A stretch of 64,000 bases of DNA from Pseudomonadota bacterium (GTDB taxonomy: Bacteria > Pseudomonadota > Gammaproteobacteria > Competibacterales > Competibacteraceae), in NCBI GenBank assembly GCA_022709365.1, contig JAKLIY010000001.1, positions 182,470 to 246,469 on the forward strand. The letters run 5' to 3'. This document shows, piece by piece, positions 29,205-39,285 of the stretch. Position numbers and translations under genes: made by a program. Within the stretch, counting starts at the first letter, position 1; each line of letters starts with the position of its first letter. The notes under the pieces are model-generated. The model searched no databases. It was not told the origin of the DNA and saw only the letters and a list, made by a program, of their open reading frames with translations.

Positions 29205-29908
29205 AAGTTCGCTGCATTACCCTGGGTGCGTTCCAAGTCAACGCCTACTTGCTGGAAGATCCGGCTACGGGTCATAGCGCGGTGGTCGATACCGGCGAGG
29301 GACCACAACTGGCTAAGGTGCTGGCGGATTTGCAACCGCGCCCGAACCTGCGCGCCATTCTGCTCACCCACGCCCACTTCGACCACGCCGGCGGCCTGAC
29401 GGATTTGCAACAGGAATTTCCCGAAGCCATCACCTGGCTGCCGACCCTGGAGCGGCCCATGTTTGATCTGCTGCCGCAACAAGGCTCTCTGCTGTTTGGC
29501 ATGGCCGATTTTGACCGGCCACTCGGCCGCATCGACCGGGAAATCCGCGATGGCGAAACCGTCGATCTTGGCGGTGACTGGCGTCTGCAATTCCTGTCCA
29601 CGCCCGGCCACTCGCCCGGTCAAGGCTGCTATTACGACGATACCTATATTTTCGTCGGCGATACCCTGTTCGCCGGTAGCATTGGCCGCACCGATTTTCC
29701 GATGAGCGACCCCGAACTCATGGAGCAGAGCCTGCATCGGTTGCTGGAACTGCCGGGACATCTGCTCGTTTGCAGCGGCCATGGTCCGGCAACCACTCTG
29801 GAGCAGGAGTTGAAGACCAATCCCTATCTGAGCGGCGTGCGTCGGCAGCGAGGCATCGCCGAAGTTTCATCCAGCGGGTCCGCCTGGTTGGAACCGCGCT
29901 GGGGCTAA
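29201..29908 (+). CDS. MBL-fold metallo-hydrolase (glyoxalase II / YcbL-like)
   Basis: The predicted product is 235 aa. The binuclear metal motif THAHFDHAG, with downstream [19 protein letters not shown] and SGHGPATT, marks the glyoxalase-II-like branch. The likely substrate is a thioester such as S-lactoylglutathione, but this is not certain. Coupled to ycgN by an ATGA overlap. The longer frame to 29135 lies inside ycgN. yafJ follows 11 bases later. Confidence 0.9.
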   Translation: MKVRCITLGAFQVNAYLLEDPATGHSAVVDTGEGPQLAKVLADLQPRPNLRAILLTHAHFDHAGGLTDLQQEFPEAITWLPTLERPMFDLLPQQGSLLFGMADFDRPLGRIDREIRDGETVDLGGDWRLQFLSTPGHSPGQGCYYDDTYIFVGDTLFAGSIGRTDFPMSDPELMEQSLHRLLELPGHLLVCSGHGPATTLEQELKTNPYLSGVRRQRGIAEVSSSGSAWLEPRWG

Positions 29909-29919
29909 GGAGCAGGGCG

Positions 29920-30699
29920 ATGTGTGAATTGCTGGGGATGAGTGCCAATGTCCCCACCGACATCTGTTTCAGCTTTACGGGTCTGATGCAGCGCGGCGGC
30001 AAAACGGGTCCGCACCGCGACGGTTGGGGCATCGTCTTTTACGAGGGGTGCGGTTGCCGAACTTTCCATGACCCCAATCCTAGCGCCGAGTCGGAAATCG
30101 CCCGACTCGTGCAGCGCTACGCGATCAAGAGCCGGATCGTCGTCAGCCACATCCGCCGCGCTAATCGGGGTCGGGTGTGTCTGGAAAACACCCATCCGTT
30201 CAGCCGCGAACTGTGGGGCCGGCACTGGGTCTTCGCCCACAATGGCCAGTTGCGCGGGGTGAAACGGCTGCCGCTGGATTTATACCAACCAATTGGCACG
30301 ACCGATAGTGAACATGCATTTTGCTGGTTACTCAGCCGTATCCGTGCGGAGTTTCCCGAACCGCCGCGCCGACCTGCGGCGTTATGGCGCTTTGTCTACA
30401 CGCTGTCCCAAGCCTTGAATCAGCGCGGCGTCTGCAATTTCCTGCTCAGCGACGCCCGCCATCTCTACGCTCATTGCGGTACACAACTATCCTGGCTGAC
30501 TCGCCGGGCGCCGTTTGGCGAGGCCCGACTGACCGATGCCGATATGACGGTCGATTTTCAGCGGGAAACTACGCCTGACGATGTCGTCACCGTGGTAGCA
30601 ACCCGACCACTAACGGATAACGAGTCGTGGAGGATCATGCTGCCCGGCACCCTGGCAATCTTCAGCGCAGGCGAGCCAGTCACGACGTTCAGTGGTTAG
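29920..30699 (+). CDS. yafJ: Class II glutamine amidotransferase, YafJ-like
   Basis: The predicted product is 259 aa. The nucleophile is Cys2 right after the start Met ([12 protein letters not shown]), which fixes the ATG at 29920. [21 protein letters not shown] and FAHNGQL complete the Ntn-hydrolase glutaminase site. No synthetase domain is attached, so the acceptor is unknown. It closes the ycgN-MBL-yafJ run, and its stop overlaps by 4 bases the stop of the convergent NlpC gene. Confidence 0.92.
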   Translation: MCELLGMSANVPTDICFSFTGLMQRGGKTGPHRDGWGIVFYEGCGCRTFHDPNPSAESEIARLVQRYAIKSRIVVSHIRRANRGRVCLENTHPFSRELWGRHWVFAHNGQLRGVKRLPLDLYQPIGTTDSEHAFCWLLSRIRAEFPEPPRRPAALWRFVYTLSQALNQRGVCNFLLSDARHLYAHCGTQLSWLTRRAPFGEARLTDADMTVDFQRETTPDDVVTVVATRPLTDNESWRIMLPGTLAIFSAGEPVTTFSG

Positions 30700-31181
30700 C
30701 CTCCCGCGCTGAGGAAGGTTGCGCCACCTACCAGGCGCTGTTGCCAATAGCGCTGATTCAGCTTGACTTTGTGAACCTGCCGGCTGCCCGAAGAAGCATG
30801 GATCATCTGACCACTGCCCGCGTAGATGCCAACATGGGAAACCACGCCGCTGTTATCGGTGCGAAAGAACAGCAAATCACCCGGCAGCACCTGGCGTTGT
30901 GGACGACCCGCCTGAAACTGTTGCATAGTGGTGCGCGGCACCCGAATGCCCGCCTGCTGGTAAGCGTATTGCACCAGACCACTGCAATCGACGCCACTGG
31001 GCGATTCGCCGCCCAGGACGTAGGGGACACCGACCAGTCGTTCAGCAGCAGCGAGAATGCGCTGACGCGCTGCAGTAGTATGGGGATCGTGCGAGGCTTG
31101 CGGGGTCGCGCAACCACTGAGCCAAGCCAGACCCGCCAGCAGCAGAGCGATCAAAATATAACGGGAACCGGGGATAGGCAT
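30696..31181 (-). CDS. NlpC/P60 family lipoprotein, putative cell-wall endopeptidase
   Basis: The predicted product is 161 aa. A lipoprotein signal (AGLAWLSGC) is followed by an NlpC/P60 peptidase domain. The catalytic Cys is in [11 protein letters not shown], and the His is in VSHVGIYAG, with MIHASS later. This matches the Spr/MepS-NlpC group, which cuts peptidoglycan cross-link peptides. I chose the ATG at 31181 because it begins the signal peptide; the frame to 31418 crosses the divergent minC start. It is divergent from minC. Confidence 0.9.
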   Translation of the reverse strand: MPIPGSRYILIALLLAGLAWLSGCATPQASHDPHTTAARQRILAAAERLVGVPYVLGGESPSGVDCSGLVQYAYQQAGIRVPRTTMQQFQAGRPQRQVLPGDLLFFRTDNSGVVSHVGIYAGSGQMIHASSGSRQVHKVKLNQRYWQQRLVGGATFLSAGG

Positions 31182-31375
31182 GAGCGAGATTCCCGATGGT
31201 TGAATCAGTCGGTAGTCAGCATGGTTTTTGCGCGAAACCGTGCAAGATGATCTATAGTAAATCTCATTGCATTTGACAGACTGGCCGGAACCGAAAAGGT
31301 CTGTTCTATCGCCACAACGGACGTGTAAAATCACTTGGAAAACCCAGTGTTCAGCTAGAGGCATCCTGCACCGCC

Positions 31376-32092
31376 ATGCTGTTGCGATCCCCTCACCTCG
31401 CCAGCGAGGAAACTCCACCCTTCGAACTCAAGGGTAGTTTATTTACCTTGACCGTTCTGCATCTGTTTCAGATGGATCGGGCAGCCATCGAGCGACATTT
31501 GGTGGAAAAGGTCAAGCAAGCTCCCAGCTTCTTTAATAATACTCCGGTTGTGATCGATCTGGAGGAGATGACTGACTCACCAGAGGGGCTGGATTTTAAT
31601 GGGTTATACGAATTGCTGCGCACGCACGGCATGGTGCCGGTGGGCATGCGCAACGGGACGCCGATTCAGCAGGCGGCAGCCCGGTTAGCGGGGTTGCCGG
31701 CGCTGCCCGAAAGTCGCGCTAATGGCGGCGCTAAAAAACCGGATAAAACCGAACCAGCGTCGCATAGTCGGATTGTCAATCATCCAGTGCGTTCCGGTCA
31801 GCAGATTTACGCGCCAGAGGGCGATTTGATCGTGTTGGGTGCGGTCAGCGCCGGCGCTGAAGTTATTGCGGATGGTAACATTCATATTTACGGGGTGCTG
31901 CGGGGACGCGCCCTGGCGGGAGTCCGGGGTGACGCTGAAACCCGGATTTTTTGTCAAAGCCTGGAGGCAGAGCTGGTCTCCATCGCTGGACATTACCGAA
32001 TCAGCGAACAATTCGATTCAGCGGACCGCGGTAAGGCCGCCCAGATTCACTTGATGGAAAACCGATTGGTCATTGAACATCTCACCCGTTGA
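31376..32092 (+). CDS. minC: Septum site-determining protein MinC
   Basis: The predicted product is 238 aa. The N-terminal FtsZ-inhibiting domain (FELKGSLFTLTVLHL) and the C-terminal beta-helix MinD-binding domain (VRSGQQIYAPEGDLIVLGAVSAGAEVIADGNIHIYG) are clear. It blocks Z-ring formation away from midcell. It is the first gene of minCDE; the 194-base gap to the divergent NlpC gene holds the promoter, but I could not define it. Confidence 0.96.
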   Translation: MLLRSPHLASEETPPFELKGSLFTLTVLHLFQMDRAAIERHLVEKVKQAPSFFNNTPVVIDLEEMTDSPEGLDFNGLYELLRTHGMVPVGMRNGTPIQQAAARLAGLPALPESRANGGAKKPDKTEPASHSRIVNHPVRSGQQIYAPEGDLIVLGAVSAGAEVIADGNIHIYGVLRGRALAGVRGDAETRIFCQSLEAELVSIAGHYRISEQFDSADRGKAAQIHLMENRLVIEHLTR

Positions 32093-32167
32093 TCCATCCA
32101 CAGGCGGCGGCGACAGGCAGTATCGGCCGTCCATCCGATCTTTACATGCAACTTTAGGGATAATCGC

Positions 32168-32980
32168 TTGGCAACCGTTATCGTGGTGACCTCCGGCAAG
32201 GGAGGCGTAGGCAAAACGACGACCAGCGCCAGTTTCGCGACCGGTCTGGCCCAGCGTGGTTACCGAACCGTGGTCATCGATTTTGACGTTGGCTTGCGCA
32301 ACCTGGATCTGATCATGGGTTGCGAGCGGCGGGTCGTATACGACTTCGTAAATGTCATCAACAATGAAGCCAACCTGAATCAATCGCTGATTCGCGACAA
32401 GCGGGTGGAGAACTTATACATCCTGCCGGCTTCCCAGACCCGTGACAAAGATGCGCTGACCAAGGAAGGCGTAGAGCGGATTCTGACCGAACTTAAGCAG
32501 GGGTTCGATTATATCGTCTGCGACTCGCCGGCCGGCATCGAACGCGGCGCGCTGATGGCGCTGTATTTCGCTGATGAGGCCCTGGTAGTGACCAATCCGG
32601 AAGTATCATCGGTGCGCGATTCCGACCGGATTCTCGGCATCCTGGCCAGCCGGTCGCGGCGCGCCGAGCAGGGGGAGAATCCAGTCAAGGAGCACCTGGT
32701 ACTGGCCCGCTATGCGCCGGAACGCGCTGATCGGGGTGATATGCTGAGCGTCGACGACGTGTTGGAGATTTTGGGTATTCCCCTATTGGGCGTCATTCCA
32801 GAATCATCTACCGTCCTGCAATCGTCGAACGCTGGCGTCCCGGTCATTCTGGAAGACAGCAGCGAAGCGGGCGCTGCCTATAACGATCTGGTCGACCGTT
32901 TTCTGGGCAAGGCTTTGCCGCATCGGTTTACGTCGATCCAGAAAAAAGGGTTTTTGAAACGGCTGTTTGGTGGGGGATGA
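32168..32980 (+). CDS. minD: Septum site-determining ATPase MinD
   Basis: The predicted product is 270 aa. The deviant Walker A GKGGVGKTTT is at residues 10-19, and a C-terminal amphipathic membrane-targeting helix (GFLKRLFGG) is present. It recruits MinC to the membrane and oscillates with MinE. The start is a TTG at 32168 with AGGGA upstream, which fits the family N-terminus ATVIVVTSGKGG. Confidence 0.97.
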   Translation: MATVIVVTSGKGGVGKTTTSASFATGLAQRGYRTVVIDFDVGLRNLDLIMGCERRVVYDFVNVINNEANLNQSLIRDKRVENLYILPASQTRDKDALTKEGVERILTELKQGFDYIVCDSPAGIERGALMALYFADEALVVTNPEVSSVRDSDRILGILASRSRRAEQGENPVKEHLVLARYAPERADRGDMLSVDDVLEILGIPLLGVIPESSTVLQSSNAGVPVILEDSSEAGAAYNDLVDRFLGKALPHRFTSIQKKGFLKRLFGGG

Positions 32981-32983
32981 ACC

Positions 32984-33289
32984 ATGATGGGCCTGTTCGA
33001 AAATTTTTTCCGTGCGCCTCCCAGAAAATCAGCCGCCCTCGCCAAGGAGCGGTTGCAAATTATCGTCGCTCACGAACGGGGTAGTCGCCGCAGCAGTCCC
33101 GACTATCTGCCGACCCTCAAGAAAGAGTTGCTCGAGGTCGTGCGCAAGTATGTCCCTATCGATCAAAGCCAAATCAAAGTGCACCTGGACCGTGAGGGTG
33201 GCTATGAGATTCTGGAATTGAACATTACCTTGCCGGATGAGGAACAGCGCCTGAGTCCGCCACGGCAGAATGGCGGTGCGGGCGTTTAG
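32984..33289 (+). CDS. minE: Cell division topological specificity factor MinE
   Basis: The predicted product is 101 aa. The membrane-binding N-terminus GLFENFF, the MinD-contact helix ([13 protein letters not shown]) and the C-terminal dimer domain are present. It stimulates MinD ATPase and confines MinC to the poles. It starts 3 bases after minD at the ATG at 32984 or the next ATG at 32987. Confidence 0.96.
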   Translation: MMGLFENFFRAPPRKSAALAKERLQIIVAHERGSRRSSPDYLPTLKKELLEVVRKYVPIDQSQIKVHLDREGGYEILELNITLPDEEQRLSPPRQNGGAGV

Positions 33290-33362
33290 GTGATTTTGCG
33301 GGCAGCACAGCGATCTTTGACCGGTTAATGGCTTTCGCTGATCGGTAGATAGATTAGCCTGA

Positions 33363-34127
33363 CTAGCGTTCGCCCAGCATCTCTCTCAACGTGCGGGTCA
33401 ACAGGCGTAAATCCGGCTCTCGCGACAGGGTATGTTCCCCATCCTTGACCAGGATGACCCGCACATCGGGGCTGGTGAGTTTCTCCGCGACCCGGATGCT
33501 GGTTTGCCACGGGACATCGGCGTCGCTCATGCCATGAATCAGCCGTACCGGGCAGTGGATCGGCAATTTGGGCCGTTCCAGCAACCGATGATGGACGGCT
33601 TCCTCGATGAGATGCAGGGCGATAATGTAAGGTTCGCCATAGGGCGAAGGCAGTGAGATAACTCGCTCGCGCCGCAATCGCTCCCGCAATGGTTCGTCCA
33701 GCCGGTCCCACAATAGATAATCCGTAAAGTCTGCTGCGCAGGCCAGGCCCAGCAACCCATTGATTCTTTCAGGCCGGGTGAGTGCGGTCAACAGCATCAG
33801 CCACGCGCCCATCGACGAGCCAACCAGGATTTGTGGACCCTTGGTCAATTGATCCAGCACCGCCAACACCTCCTCTGCCCAGCGACCGATGGAGCCGTCC
33901 GCGAACTGTCCACTGGATGCGCCGTGACCGGAATAGTCGAAGCGGACAAACGCCTGACCCCGCCCCCGGCACCAGTGTTCCAGGGTTGTCGCCTTGATGC
34001 CGGTCATGTCCGACGTGAAACCGCCCAGGAAGATCACCCCCGGCGCGGCGCCCGGACTGCGGTGGTAGGCGAGGAGAGTACCGTCGGCCAGGGTCAGCCG
34101 GGCGGGCGGGGAAGGAAAAATGTTCAT
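33363..34127 (-). CDS. Alpha/beta hydrolase (ABHD10-like)
   Basis: The predicted product is 254 aa. The triad is visible: Ser in VGSSMGAWL, Asp in GMSDADVPW and His in DGEHTLS. The oxyanion region is FLGGFTSDMTG. Many bacterial members are annotated as acyl-protein thioesterases or esterases; the substrate here is unknown. It lies 19 bases downstream of the sirtuin gene in the same direction, so a two-gene operon is likely. A deacylase next to a deacylating sirtuin is suggestive only. Confidence 0.85.
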   Translation of the reverse strand: MNIFPSPPARLTLADGTLLAYHRSPGAAPGVIFLGGFTSDMTGIKATTLEHWCRGRGQAFVRFDYSGHGASSGQFADGSIGRWAEEVLAVLDQLTKGPQILVGSSMGAWLMLLTALTRPERINGLLGLACAADFTDYLLWDRLDEPLRERLRRERVISLPSPYGEPYIIALHLIEEAVHHRLLERPKLPIHCPVRLIHGMSDADVPWQTSIRVAEKLTSPDVRVILVKDGEHTLSREPDLRLLTRTLREMLGER

Positions 34128-34146
34128 GTTGGGCGAGTGGATCCCC

Positions 34147-34902
34147 CTATTTCCCTATCTCCCAAATTTGAGAGGCCAGCGCCGGCAGCACCACGCCCGC
34201 TGCACCGTTTAAACTGAACGTAACCTGCGGGCTGAGCGGCGTCGGCTGAGGGTTGATTTCCACGACGGTTGCTCCGGCGCGAAGCGCAATCAACGGCAGA
34301 TCGGCGGCAGGATAGACCAGCGACGAAGTGCCAATGCTAAAAAAGACTTCGGCGCTGGCCGCCGCCTGTTCCGCCGACCGCAATGCGCCCGCTGGTAACA
34401 TTTCGCCGAACCAGACTACATCCGGGCGCAGTAATCCGCCGCAATGCGGGCAGCGCGGCGGGATGTCGCTGCTTTCCGGCCAGCCTTCCACCAACCGGTC
34501 TTCGTCGCAACATTTGGCGCGGAACAGGTTGCCATGCAGTTCCAACACCTGGTGACTGCCCGCCCGGCGGTGCAGGCCATCAACGTTTTGGGTGATCAGG
34601 ATGAATTCGGCAAGATGGCGCTCCATTTCCACCAGGGCATAATGGCCGGGATTCGGTTCGGCCTGGCGCACCCGTTCCTGTCGCCAGGCATACCATTCCC
34701 AAACCAGGCGGGGATTGCGGCGAAACGCCTCGGGCGTGGCTAATTCTTCGGGATTGTAGCGCGCCCACAATCCGGTCTGTGCTTCGCGAAAGGTGGGGAC
34801 GCCGCTCTCGGCGGAAATGCCGGCGCCCGTGAGTACGGCGACCCGGCGGGCGGCCCGCAAACGGGTGATCAGCTCGCTGGGAATCGGCGGGACTTCGTTC
34901 AT
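34147..34902 (-). CDS. NAD-dependent protein deacylase (sirtuin, CobB-like)
   Basis: The predicted product is 251 aa. It has the NAD site GAGISAESGVPTFRE, the catalytic TQNVDGLHRRAG with LHGNLF, and four zinc-type cysteines (AKCC region and CPHCGG). FGEMLP, GTSSLVYPAA and EINPQPT follow. The product of the reaction includes nicotinamide. The gene is divergent from a nicotinamidase-like gene across a 179-base gap. The absence of the Tyr/Arg desuccinylase pair was not checked. Confidence 0.92.
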   Translation of the reverse strand: MNEVPPIPSELITRLRAARRVAVLTGAGISAESGVPTFREAQTGLWARYNPEELATPEAFRRNPRLVWEWYAWRQERVRQAEPNPGHYALVEMERHLAEFILITQNVDGLHRRAGSHQVLELHGNLFRAKCCDEDRLVEGWPESSDIPPRCPHCGGLLRPDVVWFGEMLPAGALRSAEQAAASAEVFFSIGTSSLVYPAADLPLIALRAGATVVEINPQPTPLSPQVTFSLNGAAGVVLPALASQIWEIGK

Positions 34903-35081
34903 GACACGGCAGGTCTCGAAATAGGAAACGATTGACTTATTGATGATAGCAGTTCCCCAAGTCGCTCCGATGGAAATTCATCTGGATAGTTTTTTTTTGC
35001 AATTAACAGGGGTAAAATAGAATCCAGGGTCGGGTTGCGGGAACCCGCCAATGTTCAGTGGACAAACCCGGGGGAACCGCC

Positions 35082-35879
35082 ATGTCTCTCGAATTTTTGA
35101 TTATCGATCCGCAAAACGACTTCAGCGATGCACCAGGCGCCGCCCTGCCCGTGCCGGGAGCCAGCGCCGACGCTGAACGGCTGGCCGGTTTGCTGGATCG
35201 GCTCGGCGACCGTATCGACGATATCCATGTGACGCTGGATACCCACCAGTTACTGGACATTTCCCATCCGATGTTCTGGGTGGACCGGGAGGGGCACTCA
35301 CCCGCGCCTTTTACCCAGATCACCGTAGCGGAGGTCGAGAACGAAAACTGGAGGTCCTTCAAACCGGAGTTTCAACAACGAGCGCTGAATTATGTGCGAG
35401 CCTTGCGCGATAACCACCGCTATGTTTTGACGATCTGGCCGCCGCATTGCCTGGTCGGGACCTGGGGGCATAATGTGATTCCAGTAGTTAGTGCAGCGCT
35501 GCGTCGCTGGGAGGAACGGCGGTGGGCGCGGGTTGACTACCACATCAAGGGCCACAACCCCTGGACTGAACATTATTCGGCGGTGCAGGCCGATGTGCCG
35601 GACCCGGATGATCCGTCGACCCAAATCAATGTTCAGTTGATCCAGACCCTCGAAAAGGCGGATCAGGTGGTGCTATCGGGACAGGCGCTGTCGCATTGCG
35701 TCGCCAACACGGTGCGGGACATCGCTGATCACTTCGGTGAGGAAAGCGTGCGCAAGTTGGTGTTGATCGAAGACACCAGTTCGCCCGTGCCGGGTTTTGA
35801 GAAAGTGGCTTACCAGTTTTTAACCGAGATGAAGCAGCGCGGCATGAAGATCGTTCAATCCGCTGAGTTTCCGGGCTGA
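35082..35879 (+). CDS. Nicotinamidase-like cysteine hydrolase (isochorismatase fold)
   Basis: The predicted product is 265 aa. The catalytic triad matches nicotinamidases: Asp9 (IIDPQNDFSD), Lys156 (HIKGHNPWTEHYS) and Cys206 (GQALSHCVANT). Metal ligands fit LDTHQLLDISH, and WPPHCLVGTWG is the classic PncA-type motif. It would turn nicotinamide to nicotinate for NAD salvage. The ATG at 35082 has GGGGGAA upstream; a GTG at 35058 is an alternative. A PP2C-like gene follows 26 bases later, and a sirtuin gene is divergent. Confidence 0.85.
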   Translation: MSLEFLIIDPQNDFSDAPGAALPVPGASADAERLAGLLDRLGDRIDDIHVTLDTHQLLDISHPMFWVDREGHSPAPFTQITVAEVENENWRSFKPEFQQRALNYVRALRDNHRYVLTIWPPHCLVGTWGHNVIPVVSAALRRWEERRWARVDYHIKGHNPWTEHYSAVQADVPDPDDPSTQINVQLIQTLEKADQVVLSGQALSHCVANTVRDIADHFGEESVRKLVLIEDTSSPVPGFEKVAYQFLTEMKQRGMKIVQSAEFPG

Positions 35880-35905
35880 CCCGGCCATTCCACTGACCCT
35901 ATCTC

Positions 35906-36733
35906 ATGACCCTCTATCTGGATTCCTATTACACCATCGGCAAACTGCATCTGTTCTGCGAAGACTATGTTTGCCAGGGTAGCCAACCCTTTCCCTATAT
36001 CATTCTGGCGGATGGCTGCTCCGCCGCCCCGGACAGCGATCTGGGCGCGCGGTTGCTGGTGTTGAATGCCCGCCGTCTGCTGCCCCGGTTTGCGCTCGGT
36101 GCATCCGACGAGGCCGGACGAACTGCCCGACATTGGCGACTGGGCCGGCGGCTGATCCGACGCGCTGCCCGGCAGGCGCGAGATTTAGGACTGGATGAGG
36201 GGGTGCTTGACGCCACCCTGCTGATCGCTTGGTGCGAGGGTGACACCGTCCATGTCCATCTGTATGGCGATGGCTGCATCATCACCCGGAGCGTTGCCGG
36301 CGCAGTGGCGGCGATCCAGGTGGAATACGCCGAAAATGCACCCTATTACCTCAGTTATCTACTGGATGCCGAGCGCGGGGCGCTGTATCGAGAGGCGATT
36401 GGCGATGCGCAAACCGCTCAGAGCATCCATTATCTGCATGACGGTGGCGTGACCCTTCGCCAAGAGCCTTTCGATGCGCCGACCGTGTTCAGCTTCAATT
36501 TGACGACCTTTTCCACCGTAGCGGTAGCGACGGATGGTCTGTATTCATTCATGAACGCAAACACGGGCGAGCGAGCTGATCTGCTGGAAGTCGCTCAGCG
36601 ATTCCTGGATTTTCCGAACGTTGAGGCCGGTTTCGTGAAGCGCCAGACGCATGACGTCCTGGTTGAATACAGTCAGCGACGGGTGGTCAATCTGGATGAT
36701 CTGGGCTGGGGAGCGTTTGTCCGGGTCAGCTAG
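35906..36733 (+). CDS. PP2C-like phosphatase-fold protein
   Basis: The predicted product is 275 aa. Three PP2C-like motifs are seen: ILADGCSAAPDSDLGA, LYGDGCIIT and VAVATDGLYSF. The last acidic DN/DDKT motif is replaced by KRQTHDVLVEYS, where HD may still serve. So metal binding and phosphatase activity are plausible but not certain. It is soluble. It lies 26 bases after the nicotinamidase-like gene, so both are probably co-transcribed. Its substrate is not known. Confidence 0.75.
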   Translation: MTLYLDSYYTIGKLHLFCEDYVCQGSQPFPYIILADGCSAAPDSDLGARLLVLNARRLLPRFALGASDEAGRTARHWRLGRRLIRRAARQARDLGLDEGVLDATLLIAWCEGDTVHVHLYGDGCIITRSVAGAVAAIQVEYAENAPYYLSYLLDAERGALYREAIGDAQTAQSIHYLHDGGVTLRQEPFDAPTVFSFNLTTFSTVAVATDGLYSFMNANTGERADLLEVAQRFLDFPNVEAGFVKRQTHDVLVEYSQRRVVNLDDLGWGAFVRVS

Positions 36734-36736
36734 CGC

Positions 36737-38248
36737 CTAACGCATCATCGTCCGGTCCAGCGCCCGATAGCTGATCGCCTCGGTGAGATGCGGCGTTTTA
36801 ATGGCGTCGCTGCCGGCCAGATCAGCGATAGTACGGGCTACTTTTAAGATCCGATGGTAGGCACGCGGTGACAAGCCCAGCCGTTCCAAGGCGTGTTCCA
36901 GCAGCTTATGATCGGCTTCGCTCAACGCGCAGTAGCGTTCAATCTCGCGGGTGCCCAGCGCGCTGTTGGGCTTGCCGGCCCGCTGTAACTGCCGGTCACG
37001 GGCGATGCAAACCCGACGGCGCACGGTAGCGCTGCTTTCCTCCGGGGCATCGCCGCGCAGCACCCGATGGGCTAACCGGGGAACTTCAATATGTAAATCA
37101 ATGCGGTCGATCAGTGGCCCTGACACCCGCGCCCGGTAGCGGCGCACCTGCTCCTGACCGCAGGCGCACCGCCGCTCAGCATCGCCCAGATAGCCGCAGG
37201 GACAAGGATTCATCGCTGCGACCAGTTGAAACCGGGCGGGAAAGTCGGCCTGGCGGGCGGCACGGGAAATAGTGATCCGTCCCGATTCCAATGGTTCACG
37301 CAACACCTCCAGCACATGCCGGTCGTATTCCGGTAACTCGTCGAGAAACAACACCCCGTGATGCGCCAGGGAAATCTCGCCGGGCCGGGGCTGGCCGCCG
37401 CCGCCGACCAGCGCCACACCGGAAGCGGTATGGTGCGGCGCACGGAACGGTCGCACCCCCCACTGCTTTAAATCCAGGCCCTGAGCGCTGACCGAGGCGA
37501 CGGCGGCGGTTTCCAGCGCTTCCTCTTCACTCAGCGGCGGCATGATGCCGGGCAGCCGACTGGCCAGCATGGTCTTGCCGGTGCCCGGCGGACCGATCAA
37601 TAGCAGGTTATGACCGCCAGCGGCAGCGATTTCCAGCGCCCGCTTGGCGTGCTGCTGACCGCGCACGTCGCTTAAATCCCGCTCCAGGACCGCTTCCAGC
37701 GGTATCCGGGGCGGCGCGACCGGTGGTTGCAAGGCATTGCCGGTCGCCAGTTGCCGGCAGACTTCCAGCAAGTGCGCCGCACCCAGCACTTTTGCGCCGC
37801 TGACCAGCGTCGCCTCTGCAGCGTTGTCGCTGGGCGCCAGCAGCGTGCGCCCCGCATCGCGACAGGCCAACATGGCCGGTAACACCCCGCGAATGCGCCG
37901 CAATTCGCCGCCCAGCGCCAGTTCACCGAGCATTTCGTACTGACCGAGCCGCTCACGGGGAATCTGGCCCGATGCCGCTAACAGACCGAGCGCAATCGGC
38001 AGATCGAAACGCCCACCTTCCTTGGGTAAATCAGCCGGCGCCAGATTGATAGTGATGCGGCGGGCCGGGAATTCGAAACCGCTGTTCTGGATGGCGCCGC
38101 GCACCCGATCCTTGCTTTCCTTCACCGCGGCTTCCGGCAGGCCAACGATGAACAGTCCCGGCAGACCGCCAGACAGATGAACTTCCACGCTGACCAGCGG
38201 CGCATCGATACCGACCTGGGCACGGGTATAAACGATAGCGAGGGACAT
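36737..38248 (-). CDS. yifB: YifB family Mg chelatase-like AAA ATPase
   Basis: The predicted product is 503 aa. It has an N-terminal Lon-like ChlI domain (MSLAIVYTRAQVGIDAPLV), a Walker A GPPGTGKTML, Walker B LFLDELPE, and a C-terminal Mg-chelatase helical domain with GLSPRAYHRILKVARTIADL. Cysteines CPCGYLGD and CACG form a probable zinc patch. The family (also ComM) acts as a DNA helicase promoting branch migration in natural transformation in some species. It lies downstream of ubiK in the same direction. Confidence 0.95.
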   Translation of the reverse strand: MSLAIVYTRAQVGIDAPLVSVEVHLSGGLPGLFIVGLPEAAVKESKDRVRGAIQNSGFEFPARRITINLAPADLPKEGGRFDLPIALGLLAASGQIPRERLGQYEMLGELALGGELRRIRGVLPAMLACRDAGRTLLAPSDNAAEATLVSGAKVLGAAHLLEVCRQLATGNALQPPVAPPRIPLEAVLERDLSDVRGQQHAKRALEIAAAGGHNLLLIGPPGTGKTMLASRLPGIMPPLSEEEALETAAVASVSAQGLDLKQWGVRPFRAPHHTASGVALVGGGGQPRPGEISLAHHGVLFLDELPEYDRHVLEVLREPLESGRITISRAARQADFPARFQLVAAMNPCPCGYLGDAERRCACGQEQVRRYRARVSGPLIDRIDLHIEVPRLAHRVLRGDAPEESSATVRRRVCIARDRQLQRAGKPNSALGTREIERYCALSEADHKLLEHALERLGLSPRAYHRILKVARTIADLAGSDAIKTPHLTEAISYRALDRTMMR

Positions 38249-38295
38249 GCGAATCCTAAAGTGGCGGGAGGATTTTGCACCGATTAAGGGCAGTA

Positions 38296-38595
38296 TTACT
38301 CGCTGCTGTCCGGTTCGGCGGATTTCTCGGCCGTCTTGCGCCGCTTGCCACCGGTGGCTTTCGCTTCCAGTTCCGCGACCTGCTTCTCCAGTTCTTCCAG
38401 CTTGGCGCGGGTGCGAGCCAGTACACCCTGCTGCACCTCGAATTCCTCACGAGTCACCAAGTCCAGCTTGGCAAACGTCGCCTGTAGAGCGGCATGGGCG
38501 TTCTTTTCCATTTCCGCCTGAAATTGCCGGACGCCGGGCGGCACTGCTTCTGCAAAACGCTTGGCCAGGTCATCAAAAGCTTTCGGGTCGATCAT
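38296..38595 (-). CDS. ubiK: Ubiquinone biosynthesis accessory factor UbiK (BMFP, YqiC)
   Basis: The predicted product is 99 aa. It matches YqiC: MIDPKAFDDLAKRF start, LDLVTREEFEVQQGVLARTR, a coiled coil, then a charged tail. It helps the ubiquinone-making complex under aerobic conditions. The ATG at 38595 has GGAG 9 bases upstream. It is followed by yifB and is divergent from glnK. Confidence 0.92.
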   Translation of the reverse strand: MIDPKAFDDLAKRFAEAVPPGVRQFQAEMEKNAHAALQATFAKLDLVTREEFEVQQGVLARTRAKLEELEKQVAELEAKATGGKRRKTAEKSAEPDSSE

Positions 38596-38671
38596 TGCCA
38601 GTTCTCCAAAGATAGGGATCATCATTGTTAAGTTTAACGGGAATTTTCCGTTTGTATGCCTTCATCGTCAT

Positions 38672-38688
38672 TGCACCAGATGAGTGCA
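38672..38688 (+). promoter_or_regulatory. NtrC-binding site (enhancer) upstream of glnK
   Basis: The 17-base site TGCACCAGATGAGTGCA is a near-dyad that matches the NtrC pattern TGCACCA-N3-TGGTGCA closely. It lies about 96 bases upstream of a good sigma-54 promoter, the normal enhancer distance. Confidence 0.7.
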
Positions 38689-38783
38689 TCAGCCGGGGCA
38701 TCAGCGCGACGAGTTGCCGGATGAAGACATTATCTGATACGGATTTTGTATTAATATATTGATTTTTATTAATTTATTTTCAG

Positions 38784-38799
38784 TGGCACACGATGTGCT
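38784..38799 (+). promoter_or_regulatory. Sigma-54 promoter of glnK-amtB
   Basis: TGGCACACGATGTGCT has the GG and GC pairs separated by 10 bases, the hallmark -24/-12 spacing. It lies about 105 bases before the glnK start. With the NtrC-like site upstream, this predicts induction under nitrogen limitation. Confidence 0.8.
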
Positions 38800-38811
38800 A
38801 TCACTCGGTGA

Positions 38812-39243
<432 letters not shown>

Positions 39244-39285
39244 TACCGAATAATCAATATTTTCAACCCTTGGAGAACTCCACTG

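Noticed and set aside
31260..31290. TTGACA upstream of minC
   Set aside because: No acceptable -10 box lies 16-18 bases downstream, so I do not call it a promoter.
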